DNA of 64,000 nt, from the NCBI RefSeq assembly GCF_017614965.1, contig NZ_WVUG01000012.1:1-64000 (forward strand). Reading direction: 5' to 3'. The position numbers were made by a program, and so were the translations under genes. The DNA is from Streptomyces griseorubiginosus. GTDB lineage: Bacteria; Actinomycetota; Actinomycetes; Streptomycetales; Streptomycetaceae. Under the pieces are notes generated by a model, which saw only the letters and a program-made list of their open reading frames with translations, made no database searches and was not told the DNA's origin. This document shows positions 41,783 through 51,030 of the stretch, in pieces (the stretch's first letter is position 1; each line of letters begins with the position of its first letter).

Positions 41783-42751
41783 TTACTCCTTGGTGGCGCC
41801 GGCGAGCATTCCGCTGACCAGGAAGCGCTGGGCGAACAGGAAGACGACGAGCACGGGGGTGATGGCCACCAGCGTCGCCAGTGCCAGTTGCGGGCGTTGG
41901 ATCGCGAGTGCGCCGACGGTCGGATTGAACGACGGCACATTGCTGAGCAGACTGCCGACGCCCACCTGGATCGGCATCTGGTCGCTCTCGGGGAGCATCA
42001 CGTAGGGCAGGAAGTAGTTCGTCCAGTTGGCGACGAAGCTGAAGAACCCGACCAGCGCGATGACGGGGGTCGCCAGGGGCAGGGCCACATGGCGGAAGAC
42101 GCCGAACTCGGAGCAGCCGTCGATGCGTGCGGCGGCCAGGAGGTCCTTGGGCACGGCGGTGGTGAAGTAGATGTACGTCAGGTACACCCCGAACGGGTAG
42201 AACGAGTACGGCAGGATGATCGACCACATCGTGCCGATCAAATGCACCGCGTTGATCTCCAAAAACAGTGGCACCACCAGCGTGGCGTTCGGCATCAGCA
42301 TCACGACCAGCGTCGCGATCAGCAGCGTGTGCCGGCCGCGGAACTCGGTCATCGCGAGCGCGTACCCGGCCGGAACGGCCAGGCAGAGCGTGATGACCAG
42401 CGAGATCGCGGCGTAGAGCGCGGAGTTGCGCAGCCACAGCAGGATGGCGTCGTCCTGGAAGGCGGTGAGCGCGTGCCAGTTGGCTTTCAGCGCGTGCCAG
42501 GACCCGAAGGACAGCGGGTTGTCGTGGACCAGTTGCTGGTCGGTCTTGGTCGCCGCGAGGAGCAGCCACAGCACCGGCAGCACGAAGAACACCACGAACA
42601 CGGTGAGCACCGAGCCGGCCAGCAGACGGGACGTCACCTGGCCGGGTGGACGGTGGCGCGGCCGTGGTTGCCCGTGCCGGCTTCCGGGGTGCTGATCCCG
42701 TTTCGCGCGGGGAGCGGCTGCAAATGGGGTGGATCGTGTGTCAGTCGGCAT
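41783..42751 (-). CDS. ABC sugar transporter permease (MalG-type), second importer
   Basis: This encodes 322 residues from ATG 42751, overlapping the previous permease by 11 bp. A Pro/Arg/His-rich cytoplasmic head of ~50 residues precedes six membrane spans (SVLTVFVVFFVLPVLWLLL first). The ATPase-contacting loop is DLLAAARIDGCSEFGVFRHV followed by ALPLATPV. It is the partner of the following permease in a CUT1 importer. No ATPase gene is local, so a shared MsiK-like ATPase is assumed. Confidence 0.88.
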   Translation of the reverse strand: MPTDTRSTPFAAAPRAKRDQHPGSRHGQPRPRHRPPGQVTSRLLAGSVLTVFVVFFVLPVLWLLLAATKTDQQLVHDNPLSFGSWHALKANWHALTAFQDDAILLWLRNSALYAAISLVITLCLAVPAGYALAMTEFRGRHTLLIATLVVMLMPNATLVVPLFLEINAVHLIGTMWSIILPYSFYPFGVYLTYIYFTTAVPKDLLAAARIDGCSEFGVFRHVALPLATPVIALVGFFSFVANWTNYFLPYVMLPESDQMPIQVGVGSLLSNVPSFNPTVGALAIQRPQLALATLVAITPVLVVFLFAQRFLVSGMLAGATKE

Positions 42752-43655
42752 CGAAGAACCCCGATCGTGCGACGAAGACACCGGCGACCGACACGCTGAC
42801 GACCAGGAGCTCCACCGAGACCGCGGCGGCGCCGTTGATGTTGTTCATCTGGAAGGCGAAGTCGTACGTCAGCTGGTTGAGCGAGTAGTCGCGCCCGGCC
42901 ACGCCCACGCTGGCCAGGGAGAGCAGTTGCGGCTCGACGAAGAGCTGCGCGCCGCCCGCGAAGGCCAGGATCACCATGTAGACGATCCATTTGCGGAGCA
43001 TGGGGATCTGCACCCGCCAGGCGGTCTGCCAGCCGTTCGCGCCGTCGATGCGGGCGGCCTCCATGACGTCCCTGGGGATGTTGTTCAGCGCCCCGTACAT
43101 GACGACGATCCAGCCGCCCGCGCCGGTCCAGAACGCGATGATCGTGAACAGCAGCGCCAGATTGCCGGGGGCGATGACCTCGCCGAAGGTGTGGAAGCCC
43201 AGTGTCTCCAGCAGGGAGCTGACCGGGCTGACCGTCGGGTCGAGCATGAAAAGCCACACCAGGACGCTCGCGGCGCCGGCCAGGGCCCCTGGGATGTAGT
43301 AGAGGAAGCGCAGTGCCTGGCTGACCGGCCCCGAGGACACCCGATGCAGGAGCAGGGCCAGGACCACCACGAACACCACGAGGGACAGGAGCCAGAAGAC
43401 CAGATAGAGGGCCACGTGGCCCAGGGAGTCGACGAAGCGGAAGTCCTGTGCCGTGGTGACGAAGTTGGACAGGCCGGTGAAGGCGCCTCCGGCGTTGGTG
43501 AACGCGAAGTAGATGGCGTAACAGGTCGGAAGGACGCCGAAGGCGATCAGCAGCAGCACGTAACCGGCGACGAATGCCACGCCGGCCCGGCTCTGCCGGG
43601 AGGTGCCGCGAGGGCGCCCCCGGACGGAGCCGGCCGAGGAGGGCGTGAGGGTCAC
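42741..43655 (-). CDS. ABC sugar transporter permease (MalF-type), second importer
   Basis: This encodes 304 residues from GTG 43655, overlapping the binding-protein stop (GTGA). Six spans begin with AGYVLLLIAFGVLPTCYAIY. The EAA loop is RDVMEAARIDGANGWQTAW then VQIPMLRK. It forms a heterodimer with the downstream permease. Confidence 0.88.
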   Translation of the reverse strand: MTLTPSSAGSVRGRPRGTSRQSRAGVAFVAGYVLLLIAFGVLPTCYAIYFAFTNAGGAFTGLSNFVTTAQDFRFVDSLGHVALYLVFWLLSLVVFVVVLALLLHRVSSGPVSQALRFLYYIPGALAGAASVLVWLFMLDPTVSPVSSLLETLGFHTFGEVIAPGNLALLFTIIAFWTGAGGWIVVMYGALNNIPRDVMEAARIDGANGWQTAWRVQIPMLRKWIVYMVILAFAGGAQLFVEPQLLSLASVGVAGRDYSLNQLTYDFAFQMNNINGAAAVSVELLVVSVSVAGVFVARSGFFDAD

Positions 43656-45016
43656 TTCGAGACCTTGTATCCGTCGGCCTGCGCGTACTTGACGATCGCG
43701 TCCTGCCAGGCGGGCAGCAGCGATTCGATGGTCTTGCCCTGCGTCAGGCCGGGCTTGACGGTGGCGGCCCAGATGGCCTCCTGGCTGAACTGGCCCGAGC
43801 CCCAGTCGGACCACACCTGCGAGGAGGCGTTCTTGAGGGCGGTGAGGTCGCCGGCGAAGTAGCCGGAGGCGTTCTGCGCCTTGAGCCAGTTCTCGGCGGC
43901 GGGCGCGTACGCCGGGAAGCCGGGGGCCTTCTCGCCCTGGTAGGCGTTGTCGGTGGTGACCCACTTCAGGAAGTCGGTGGCCGCCTTGATGTGGGTGGAG
44001 TGCTTGGACAGCAGCCAGGTGCCGCCGCCGACGTTGCCGGTGGAGGGGGAGGTGTCGCCCTGCCACTGAGGTATGGGCGCCACCGCGATCTGCTTGGCCG
44101 GCGTCTTGAGGCCGTCCTTGAAGACCGCGCCGCCGTACCACGCCGGGCCGGGCATCAGCAGGACCTTGTCGGCTTCGTTCTTGGCGAAGTCGGTGCTGAA
44201 GACGCCGCTGATCGACATCGACTTGTTCTTGATCAGCACATCCAGCAGCTTGGCCATCTTGGTGCAGGCCTCGCTGGTGGTGTTGACCGAGACGGCCTTG
44301 GGGCCGGTGATGTGGTTGGCGCCGCATTTGCTCGCCCACAGGTAGATCTCGGGGGTGAAGGTGTCGCCCGCGTCGCCCACGAGGTAGCCGGGGTGCTCCT
44401 TGGCGACCTTCTCGCCAAGGGCCTGGTAATCCTCCCAGGTCGTCGGCACGGTGTAGTCGAACTTCTTCAGCAACGGCGCGTTGTACCAGAGCACCGCCTG
44501 GGAGAGGTCGTTGCGCAGGCAGTAGAGGGTCCCGTCGACCGTGCAGACGTCGTTGGCGCCCTTGGCGAACCCGGCGAGGGTCGCCTGCGGAATCAGCCCC
44601 TTGTTGAGCGGCGCCGCGAAGCCCGCCTGGACGGCCCAGCTCGCCTCGTTGTTCTGGGAGCTGAAGACGACGTCCGGCCAGCCCTTGCCCGTGCGGTTGA
44701 ACAACTGGACCTTGGTCTGGAGGTAGTTGGACCCGTTGGCGTCACCGTCGTAGCTGACGATGTCCATCTTCACGTCCGGATGCTGCGACTGGTACAGCTT
44801 CGCGGCGTCCATGCGGGTCGCGTCCACCCAGACGGTCAAGGCGCCGTCCTTCTGCGGCGCTTGGGCGAAGCCGTCCTTGGTGGTCGTGCCGGCGGTGCCG
44901 CCGCTGCCACAGGCGGCCGCTGTGAGCATCACACCGGCGGCACAGGCGGCCAGCAACGCGGTACCTCTCCGGCTGGTCCCTGTCTCCTGGTGGGTCGAAG
45001 GCTTGTAGACGGACAT
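43652..45016 (-). CDS. Extracellular sugar-binding lipoprotein, second importer
   Basis: This encodes 454 residues from ATG 45016 (MSVYKPSTHQ), preceded by GGAG. An in-frame ATG at 45028 is less well placed. The signal has SRRGTALLAACAAGVMLTAAAC with lipobox Cys. The mature family 1 binding protein shows GALTVWVDATRMDAAKLYQ, WPDVVFSSQNNEASWAVQ, LYCLRNDLSQAVLWYN and MPGPAWYGGAVFKDG. It feeds a deoxyhexose-related oligosaccharide to the two permeases. It heads the minus-strand operon that continues through the 668-residue protein, the mutarotase and probably the lactonase. Confidence 0.9.
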   Translation of the reverse strand: MSVYKPSTHQETGTSRRGTALLAACAAGVMLTAAACGSGGTAGTTTKDGFAQAPQKDGALTVWVDATRMDAAKLYQSQHPDVKMDIVSYDGDANGSNYLQTKVQLFNRTGKGWPDVVFSSQNNEASWAVQAGFAAPLNKGLIPQATLAGFAKGANDVCTVDGTLYCLRNDLSQAVLWYNAPLLKKFDYTVPTTWEDYQALGEKVAKEHPGYLVGDAGDTFTPEIYLWASKCGANHITGPKAVSVNTTSEACTKMAKLLDVLIKNKSMSISGVFSTDFAKNEADKVLLMPGPAWYGGAVFKDGLKTPAKQIAVAPIPQWQGDTSPSTGNVGGGTWLLSKHSTHIKAATDFLKWVTTDNAYQGEKAPGFPAYAPAAENWLKAQNASGYFAGDLTALKNASSQVWSDWGSGQFSQEAIWAATVKPGLTQGKTIESLLPAWQDAIVKYAQADGYKVSK

Positions 45017-45075
45017 GAGCGACTCCACTGGGGGTGCGTAAGGCTGACGGCTCTGTCATCACCGCTGCGGAAGAA

Positions 45076-45104
45076 ATTAGCCGCCATATCACAGAAGGCG
45101 TCAA
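45076..45104 (-). promoter_or_regulatory. Probable promoter of the second sugar-importer operon
   Basis: Minus strand -35 TTGACG (45104-45099), 17-bp spacer, -10 GCTAAT (45081-45076), 60 bp before the binding-protein start. It lies in an unusually AT-rich patch within the 304-bp divergent gap shared with the GntR gene at 45321. Confidence 0.5.
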
Positions 45105-45320
45105 GGGGTGTGTACGTCTTTTTCGTGGCTCGGTGCAGGTATGAGGGCGCTTCTTTCCGTTGCGTAACCTGCATAAATAGCCAAGAATCACGCAAACAAC
45201 CCATGCTCTCGCGATCTGCAGCGCCGAAAATGAGTACGACTCATTTGGGCTTGAGGTACGCTGAGCACGGCTTCAAGGCCGATCAGTCACTGTCGTCGCA
45301 GTCACCCGGAGGCAGCACCC

Positions 45321-46082
45321 ATGAAAGACACGCCCGCCGTGGCGGCAGCGGTGAACGGCGCGGACGAGCGGCGCGACTACCGGCCCGGATACGAGGTCGT
45401 GGCGGAGCGGATTCTCGAGTTCATCGCCGAGGCGCGCCTGGTACCCGGCGACCGGATGCCCACGGAGAACGACCTGGCCCAGCGGCTGGACACCAGCCGG
45501 GCTGTGGTCCGGGAAGCCGTGAAGATCCTCTCGGCGCTCGGCCGGGTGCGGGCGCACAAGGGACGCGGGCTGTTCGTGGCGGACGACGACGGCATGCTGA
45601 TCGCCAGTCGCTGGGGCGGCTTCTTCCGGCCCGTGGACCTCGACCACGTCCTCATGCTCTTCGAGTTCCGCCGGGTCCAGGAGATGGCCGCCGCCAGACT
45701 CGCGGCCACCCGCGCCACGCCGGCCGAGCTGCGCACCATCGAGGTCGCCATGCAGCAGTGCCGGCAGGGGTACGCCCAGGGTGAGGTCGGCGTCTTCAAC
45801 CAGGGCGACGACGACTTCCACGCGGCGGTGGCGGTCGCCTCGCACAACACGTTCCTCGGCAGCGCGGTGCGCGACGCCCGTCGGCTGCAGCGTCAGTCCA
45901 GCGCTATCGGGATTCACAACTCCCTCGGTGAGGGCACCGCGGCCGCGGTCGAGGAGCACGAGGCCATTTACCGCGCCATCCGCGACGGCCACCCCGACGA
46001 AGCCGCCGACGCCACGGCCGTACACCTCGATCGGACCCTGGAGGACTACCGGCGGGAGATCCAGCGGCGCCTGTTCGGCTGA
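45321..46082 (+). CDS. GntR-family (FadR subfamily) regulator of the adjacent sugar operon
   Basis: This encodes 253 residues from ATG 45321 with CGGAGG upstream. Winged helix: VVAERILEFIAEARLVPGD, ENDLAQRLDTSRAVVREAVKIL and GRVRAHKGRGLFV. The FCD domain has NQGDDDFHAAVAVASHNTFLG and EEHEAIYRAIRDGHPDEAAD. It is divergent from the sugar-binding-protein gene and is the obvious local repressor of that importer operon. Confidence 0.88.
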   Translation: MKDTPAVAAAVNGADERRDYRPGYEVVAERILEFIAEARLVPGDRMPTENDLAQRLDTSRAVVREAVKILSALGRVRAHKGRGLFVADDDGMLIASRWGGFFRPVDLDHVLMLFEFRRVQEMAAARLAATRATPAELRTIEVAMQQCRQGYAQGEVGVFNQGDDDFHAAVAVASHNTFLGSAVRDARRLQRQSSAIGIHNSLGEGTAAAVEEHEAIYRAIRDGHPDEAADATAVHLDRTLEDYRREIQRRLFG

Positions 46083-46199
46083 TCCTCCCGCCAAGCGCAG
46101 GGGCTCCTGCACGGGCGGCGAACGTGCACAGGACTGTGGCGCGTTTGAGCTGCCGGTTGGCGCTTCTGGGGGCGTGTTGGCCGTGGACCGAGGTCTCCT

Positions 46200-46322
46200 T
46201 CAGGAGTCCAGCCTGTCGCCCTCCGTCACATAGTTCGCATTCAAGACGGCTGCCAGGTTGGCTATCTCATGCTCCGTCAGGTGGCGGCTCGTCAGCGGTA
46301 ACGCGACGAGTTCGCGGGGGCC
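46200..46322 (-). pseudogene. Possible C-terminal scrap of an enzyme gene
   Basis: Just beyond the stop of the minus-strand lipoprotein gene, the minus strand reads RELVALPLTSRHLTEHEIAN and LAAVLNANYVTEGDRLDS before a stop at 46200. It resembles the last helices of DegT/DnrJ-type aminotransferases (a P-L-x-x-x-L-T-x-x-E-I pattern). It has no start and is only 40 codons long; the assignment is tentative. Confidence 0.3.
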
Positions 46323-47090
46323 TCAGCCCCTGATGGCGATGAGTGTGTTTTCTTCGAAAGGACTGCCTTTGACGCTGATTTCCTTCACGGTGCCGATGCC
46401 TTTGGCGTAGTACTTGTTGTCTATGGTGCCGGGTTCGAGTGGTGTCCATTCTTTCGTGTGCAGGCTTTTGTTGAAGGTTTTGTAGGGCACGGAGACGCGG
46501 GAGGTGAGGTCGAGCACCTGGAAGTGATCCTCGGCCTGGCCGGGGTAGTACTCCTGCTGTCCGCTCGCGCCGGGCTTGGGGTGGGCGGGCAGGTAGACGC
46601 CGGGCCGGGCCCCGTCACGGCCGGCGCGCCAGGTCCCCTCGGTGGAGATCATGTTGCCGTGGTCGTCGAGTTCGGCGGTGTCCTCGCCGAAGTACCAGAC
46701 ATTGCCCGCGTTGTCCTGGGCGTAGTAGTCGCGGGTCGCCTCGTGGAGCGTGCGGCCGGAGTAGAGGCGGTCGGTGACGACACGGCAAGGGATGCCCGTG
46801 ATGTTCTGGGTGTCGTGGGTGGCGGTGAGGTACTCGGTGGTTTTCGCGCCGTCCTTGGTGCCGCTGTAGATGAGCGTCCGGCCGGGCGGCAGGGGGAACC
46901 AGGGGTTGTCAACGGTCGCCGAGAAGCTGCGAGGAACCGGGCTCGTCGAGGTGGCTGTCACGGACCGTTGGCCGGGGTTTGCACTCGGTGAACAGGCCAT
47001 CATCAGCAGTGTTGCCGCGCAGGCGGCCGCGAGGGTGAGGGCTGGCGCTGTGCGGGGCGGGCCGGCGCTGTGCGTGGGGGTGAGTGTCAT
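46323..47090 (-). CDS. Conserved actinobacterial lipoprotein of unknown function
   Basis: This encodes 255 residues from ATG 47090 (MTLTPTHSAG). A lipoprotein signal ends in LLMMAC. The mature domain is beta-rich with DNPWFPLPPGRTLIYSG, EYLTATHDTQNITGIPC, TRDYYAQDNAGNVWYFGEDT and KEISVKGSPFEENTLIAI. Similar predicted lipoproteins of this length are common in actinobacteria without an assigned function. It should sit on the outer face of the cytoplasmic membrane. Confidence 0.75.
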   Translation of the reverse strand: MTLTPTHSAGPPRTAPALTLAAACAATLLMMACSPSANPGQRSVTATSTSPVPRSFSATVDNPWFPLPPGRTLIYSGTKDGAKTTEYLTATHDTQNITGIPCRVVTDRLYSGRTLHEATRDYYAQDNAGNVWYFGEDTAELDDHGNMISTEGTWRAGRDGARPGVYLPAHPKPGASGQQEYYPGQAEDHFQVLDLTSRVSVPYKTFNKSLHTKEWTPLEPGTIDNKYYAKGIGTVKEISVKGSPFEENTLIAIRG

Positions 47091-47631
47091 GAGAACTCCC
47101 CGAGTCGGGTGGTAAGACGCCAGCCTGCTCCCCGCCAACTAAGGAGATCCTGAAACGGACACGCTCCGGGGGCTGCCGTTGAGAGATCGGCAGCCAGCTG
47201 GCGGGAAGGGCTGGCCCGCCTTCACTTGACGCGGACCCGGCACGGTGCTGCCGCCATCCGACACTGCAGCCCGCTGCTCGCCTACGCCGCCGAAGTACGC
47301 CGCTGCCGTCTGCGACCGAATCGAACAACGTGTCGGTCATCGGCATCAGCGCAAGGCCCTTGCCGATCGGCGCGGCCGAGCGGCAGGCAGGTCCCGCCGT
47401 ACCCCGTCTTGTCCCAGACGGCGAAGGCGAACCCGCGCGGTGTCCCCTCCCAGGACCACCACACGCACAGGCGGGGTCTCGCCGGAGCACCGTTCAGATC
47501 CCTCGCATCCCCTGGTTTTCCGTGTACGAGCGCGCTCAGTGTCCCCTTAGGCAGCCGGCTCTACGCTGGTTGCGACGGGCCTGTGCCAGGAGGCGCCGTG
47601 CTGGAGGCGCCGGCCTGTGCGAGGAGGCGTG
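47091..47631. other. Intergenic region between lipoprotein and two-component genes
   Basis: About 540 bp with no gene I can support. Short frames on both strands lack consistent codon bias. The final 20 bp hold a GAGGAGG ribosome-binding site for the response regulator. Promoters for both divergent genes should lie here. Confidence 0.4.
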
Positions 47632-48330
47632 ATGCGGATTCTCGTGGTCGAGGACGAAACGCCGATGGCGCAATTGCTGCGGCGCTGCCTGGCGGAGAAC
47701 GGCTTCGCGGTCGATGTGGCCGCTACCGGCGAGGAGGGCCTGTGGTACGCCGGGGAGATCGACTATGACGTGATCGTGCTGGACGTGATGCTGCCGGGGA
47801 CGGACGGTTTCGGCGTCCTGCGCTCCGTCCGGGCGGCGGGCCGGTGGGCGCCGGTGCTGCTGCTGACCGCGCGGGATGCGGTGGAGGACCGGGTGCGCGG
47901 CTTGGATCTGGGCGCGGATGACTACCTCGTCAAGCCGTTCGCGCTCGCCGAACTGCTGTCCCGACTGAGGGCGTTGATCCGCCGGGGTGCGCGGGAGCGG
48001 CCCGCCGTGCTGGCGGTCGGTGACCTCACGCTGGATCCGGCGGCCCGTCGGGTGGCCCGGGGCGGGACGCCGATTTCCTTGACGGCCAAGGAGTTCGCTT
48101 TGCTGGAGTGCCTGATGCGGCGGCCCGGCGAGGTGTTGTCGAAGGCCGAACTCATCGAGCGTGTCTGGGACTTCACTTTCGATGCGGACTCCAACGTCGT
48201 CGAGGTGTACGTGGGCTACCTGCGGCAGAAGATCGACCGGCCGTTCGGGCGGCAATGCCTGCGCACCTGCCGCGGCGCCGGGTACTGGTTGGCGGACGAT
48301 GGCAAGGACCGTGTGGATCATGTCGGCTAG
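47632..48330 (+). CDS. OmpR-family response regulator
   Basis: This encodes 232 residues from ATG 47632 behind GAGGAGG; an in-frame ATG at 47617 is possible but less well spaced. Receiver domain: EDE at res 7-9, phosphoacceptor Asp51 in VIVLDVMLPGTDG, and DDYLVKPFALAELL. Winged helix: LTAKEFALLECLMRRPGEVL, then VVEVYVGYLRQKIDRPF and CRGAGYWLAD. It overlaps the histidine kinase gene and forms a standard two-component pair of unknown stimulus. Confidence 0.92.
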   Translation: MRILVVEDETPMAQLLRRCLAENGFAVDVAATGEEGLWYAGEIDYDVIVLDVMLPGTDGFGVLRSVRAAGRWAPVLLLTARDAVEDRVRGLDLGADDYLVKPFALAELLSRLRALIRRGARERPAVLAVGDLTLDPAARRVARGGTPISLTAKEFALLECLMRRPGEVLSKAELIERVWDFTFDADSNVVEVYVGYLRQKIDRPFGRQCLRTCRGAGYWLADDGKDRVDHVG

Positions 48331-49735
48331 GCTGCCGGTCAGGGTGCGGCTGACCCTCGCGTTCTGCGCGGCGATGGCTGCGGTGCTGGCCGCGCTGGGC
48401 GCCTTCGTGTACGTCCGGATGGGCGGGGAACTCATGCGCGCCGTCGATCTCGACCTGCGGGCGCGGGCCGCGGCCACCGCCGGTGCCCTGGCGGAGCGCG
48501 GGCGGGCGCCGCTGGAGGCGGGCCGCGGACTCATCGACCCCGACGAGTCCTTCGCCCAGATCCTCCTGCCGCGCGGGGAGGTGGTCGAGACGACCCCTGC
48601 CGTCGCCGCGGCCCCGATGCTGTCGCCCGCCGCCACGCCGTCCGTCACCAGGCCGGTCTTCTCCGTCCGACGCGTCGCGGGCGTCGACGACCCGGCCCGC
48701 CTGCTCGCCGTGCCCGTCCGCCTGCCGGGCAAGGTCCCCCGTGCCGGCGTCCTGGTCGTGGGCGCGCCCCTCGGCGATCGCGCGGAGGCCTTGCACCGGC
48801 TGCTGCTCCTGCTGCTCGTCGGCGGTCCGGCCGCCCTGGCAGCGTCCTCCTACGCCGGCTGGCTGCTGGCGGGTGCCGCCCTGCGGCCGGTGGAGCGCAT
48901 CCGCCGGGAGGCCGCCGCGATCTGTGAGGCCGAGCCCGGTCGGCGGCTGACCGTCCCGCCGACCGGAGACGAACTGGCCCGCCTCGCGCGCACCCTCAAC
49001 GCCATGCTCACGCGCCTGCAGGAGGCGCTGGAACGCGAGCAGCGTTTCGTCGACACTGCCGGACACGAACTGCGCACCCCGCTGGCACTGCTGCGCGCGC
49101 AACTCGAACTCGCCACGGCCCGGCCACGCGGGCGCGACGAACTCGAGGCCGCCGTGCGCTGTGCCGTCGCCGAGACCGACCGCCTCGTCGGACTCGCCGA
49201 GGACCTCCTGGTCCTGGCGCGCACTCGGCAGGGCCGCCTTCCGCTGCACCGCGAACCGGTGTTGCTGCCGCGGCTGCTCACCGAGGCCGCCGCGGCGTTC
49301 TACACCCGCGCCGAGGCCGACGCGGCAACGATCACCGTACGGACTCCGGGCGCGGCGCAGACCACCGTCGATCTCGATCCGGTACGCCTGCGCCAGATCC
49401 TGCACAACCTCCTCGACAACGCCCTGCGCCACTGCGGCCCCGCAGGCCCCGGAGTTGTCACGATCACCGCGGAGCGCACCGACGAGGCCGTCGTCCTCCA
49501 GGTCCAGGACCAGGGCCGGGGATTCCCGCCCATGCTGCTGACCGATACCTCGTCCGGCACGGACACCGACGGCCTCGGCATCTCCATCGTCCGGATGATC
49601 GCCGCCGCCCACGGCGGCCAGGTGAGCCTGGCCAACCTCCCCTCGGGCGGGGCGCTCGTCACCGTAACGCTGCCTGTACCACCTCGTCCCGCATCACAGG
49701 CCGGCTCGGGCGCGTTGAGCCGTGGACGGGCTTGA
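48320..49735 (+). CDS. Sensor histidine kinase
   Basis: This encodes 471 residues from ATG 48320 (MSARLPVRVRLTL); ATG 48299 is an alternative, both inside the regulator gene. Two membrane spans (LAFCAAMAAVLAALGAFVYV near the N-terminus, and LLLLLLVGGPAALAASSYAG about 150 residues later) bracket an extracytoplasmic sensor. HAMP and the H-box DTAGHELRTPLALL (His249) follow. The ATPase domain shows N-box HNLLDNALRHCG, DQGRGFPPM and TDGLGISIVRM. It phosphorylates the preceding regulator. Confidence 0.9.
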   Translation: MSARLPVRVRLTLAFCAAMAAVLAALGAFVYVRMGGELMRAVDLDLRARAAATAGALAERGRAPLEAGRGLIDPDESFAQILLPRGEVVETTPAVAAAPMLSPAATPSVTRPVFSVRRVAGVDDPARLLAVPVRLPGKVPRAGVLVVGAPLGDRAEALHRLLLLLLVGGPAALAASSYAGWLLAGAALRPVERIRREAAAICEAEPGRRLTVPPTGDELARLARTLNAMLTRLQEALEREQRFVDTAGHELRTPLALLRAQLELATARPRGRDELEAAVRCAVAETDRLVGLAEDLLVLARTRQGRLPLHREPVLLPRLLTEAAAAFYTRAEADAATITVRTPGAAQTTVDLDPVRLRQILHNLLDNALRHCGPAGPGVVTITAERTDEAVVLQVQDQGRGFPPMLLTDTSSGTDTDGLGISIVRMIAAAHGGQVSLANLPSGGALVTVTLPVPPRPASQAGSGALSRGRA

Positions 49736-50036
49736 CTACCGGAAGTTGGGCTGCCGTGGGGGCTGAAAATCCCGCGAACCTTGTGGAAACCTTGCGAACT
49801 CACGGGGCGGTAGCAGTCGCTTCGAGGCGCATGACCTGCACGAGCGCCTCGAAGCGCGGTGCCGGGCGACCGACGGGGCATATCCGGACCTGGCCGACTT
49901 CACCATCTGTGACGCCGGGCGGCCGTCGCTCGGGCAGTCCGGGCGGCGCCGCCCACGCCGTCGGCGCAGGGACTGGCCCTGGCGGTGCGGGTCGGCCTCG
50001 CCACCGCCGACCCCCGTCTCGCGTGGCCTGCGGGCG
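49736..50036. other. Convergent intergenic region
   Basis: About 300 bp between the kinase gene and the end of the LysR gene. A plus-strand patch at about 49840-49930 reads LEARCRATDGAYPDLADF and TICDAGRPSLGQS. That is protein-like but too short to place, possibly another gene scrap. Confidence 0.3.
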
Positions 50037-50939
50037 TCAGTCCGGCAGCCAGTGCAGCTCGTGCGCCAGGGATTTGGCGACGGTACGGACGCGGCGGTGC
50101 AGTGGTGACGGCACGCGCGGGAGGACCAGGTGGATCGTCAAGGTGGGTGCGCCCTGCAGCGGTCGCCACGTGAGGCCGGCCGGTGATGTCGTGGCCGCGG
50201 CTTCACCGGCCGGGGCGAGGGTGAGCCCGTCGCGTAGGTCGCGCTGAGACATGTCGAAAGAGACTGCGGGCGTGTGGAATCGGGGGTTTGGCCGGGTGGC
50301 GAGGAACAGTGCGGAGAACTGATCGTGGATCACGGGGTTGGCCGTACGGTCGGGGAGTCGCAGCGGATACGCGGCCGCGTCGGCGATCTCGATCTCCGGG
50401 AGTTCGGCCAGCGGATGATGCTGTGCCAGTTGGACCCCGATGCGCTGACGCCGCAGCAGGAACTGGCGCACGCCAAGACCCGGCTGTTCACCGCGGGTGA
50501 TCCCGGCATCGATGCGGCCGTCGGCGACCGCGGGGGAGATCTCCGGTGTCGCCATCGGGACCGCGCCGACCTCGAGTCCCGGGTTGCTGCGAATGAGCAT
50601 GTCCACCAGGGCCGGTGTCGTCTCGGCTCCCGTGCTGAGGCTGTATCCGATGCGGAGCGTGCCCAGTTCGCCGGCCCCGGCATTCCGGGCGGTGTCCCAG
50701 GCCTGGTCCAGCGCCGCGAGTGCGGGCGGCGCGGACTCCGCCAAAGCCGCACCGGCCGTGGTCAATACGACGCTGCGCGTGTTGCGGACCAACAGGGCCG
50801 TACCGAGTTCCGCCTCCAATCGGCGCATCCGGGCACTGAGTGCGGGCTGCGCGATACCGATCCGTGCGGCCGCGCGGGTGAAGTTCAACTCCTCTGCCAG
50901 CACCAGGAAGTACCGCAGGCTCACCGTATCCGGCGCCAC
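50037..50939 (-). CDS. LysR-family transcriptional regulator
   Basis: This encodes 300 residues from GTG 50939 behind GGGAGGG; an upstream in-frame start is unsupported. The N-terminal winged helix is VSLRYFLVLAEELNFTRAAA, IGIAQPALSARMRRLEAELG and LLVRNTRSVVLTTAGAALAE. The effector domain begins GTLRIGYSLSTGAETTPALV and contains FLLRRQRIGVQLAQHHPLAE. It is divergent from the small ABM/EthD-type genes at 51031 and 51362, which are its most likely targets. Confidence 0.88.
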   Translation of the reverse strand: MAPDTVSLRYFLVLAEELNFTRAAARIGIAQPALSARMRRLEAELGTALLVRNTRSVVLTTAGAALAESAPPALAALDQAWDTARNAGAGELGTLRIGYSLSTGAETTPALVDMLIRSNPGLEVGAVPMATPEISPAVADGRIDAGITRGEQPGLGVRQFLLRRQRIGVQLAQHHPLAELPEIEIADAAAYPLRLPDRTANPVIHDQFSALFLATRPNPRFHTPAVSFDMSQRDLRDGLTLAPAGEAAATTSPAGLTWRPLQGAPTLTIHLVLPRVPSPLHRRVRTVAKSLAHELHWLPD

Positions 50940-51030
50940 GTGCCCTCCCTGCCGATTGATAACGATCCGTTCTGAGTCTAGGTCGAACCGGTCTTTCCCT
51001 CGGCCACACATCCAGCCCTAGCCTGCGCAT

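Noticed and set aside
39949-41817. 622-codon plus-strand frame opposite the unknown 668-residue gene
   Set aside because: It lacks a ribosome-binding site and domain character, while the minus strand fits the operon direction, overlaps and codon bias.
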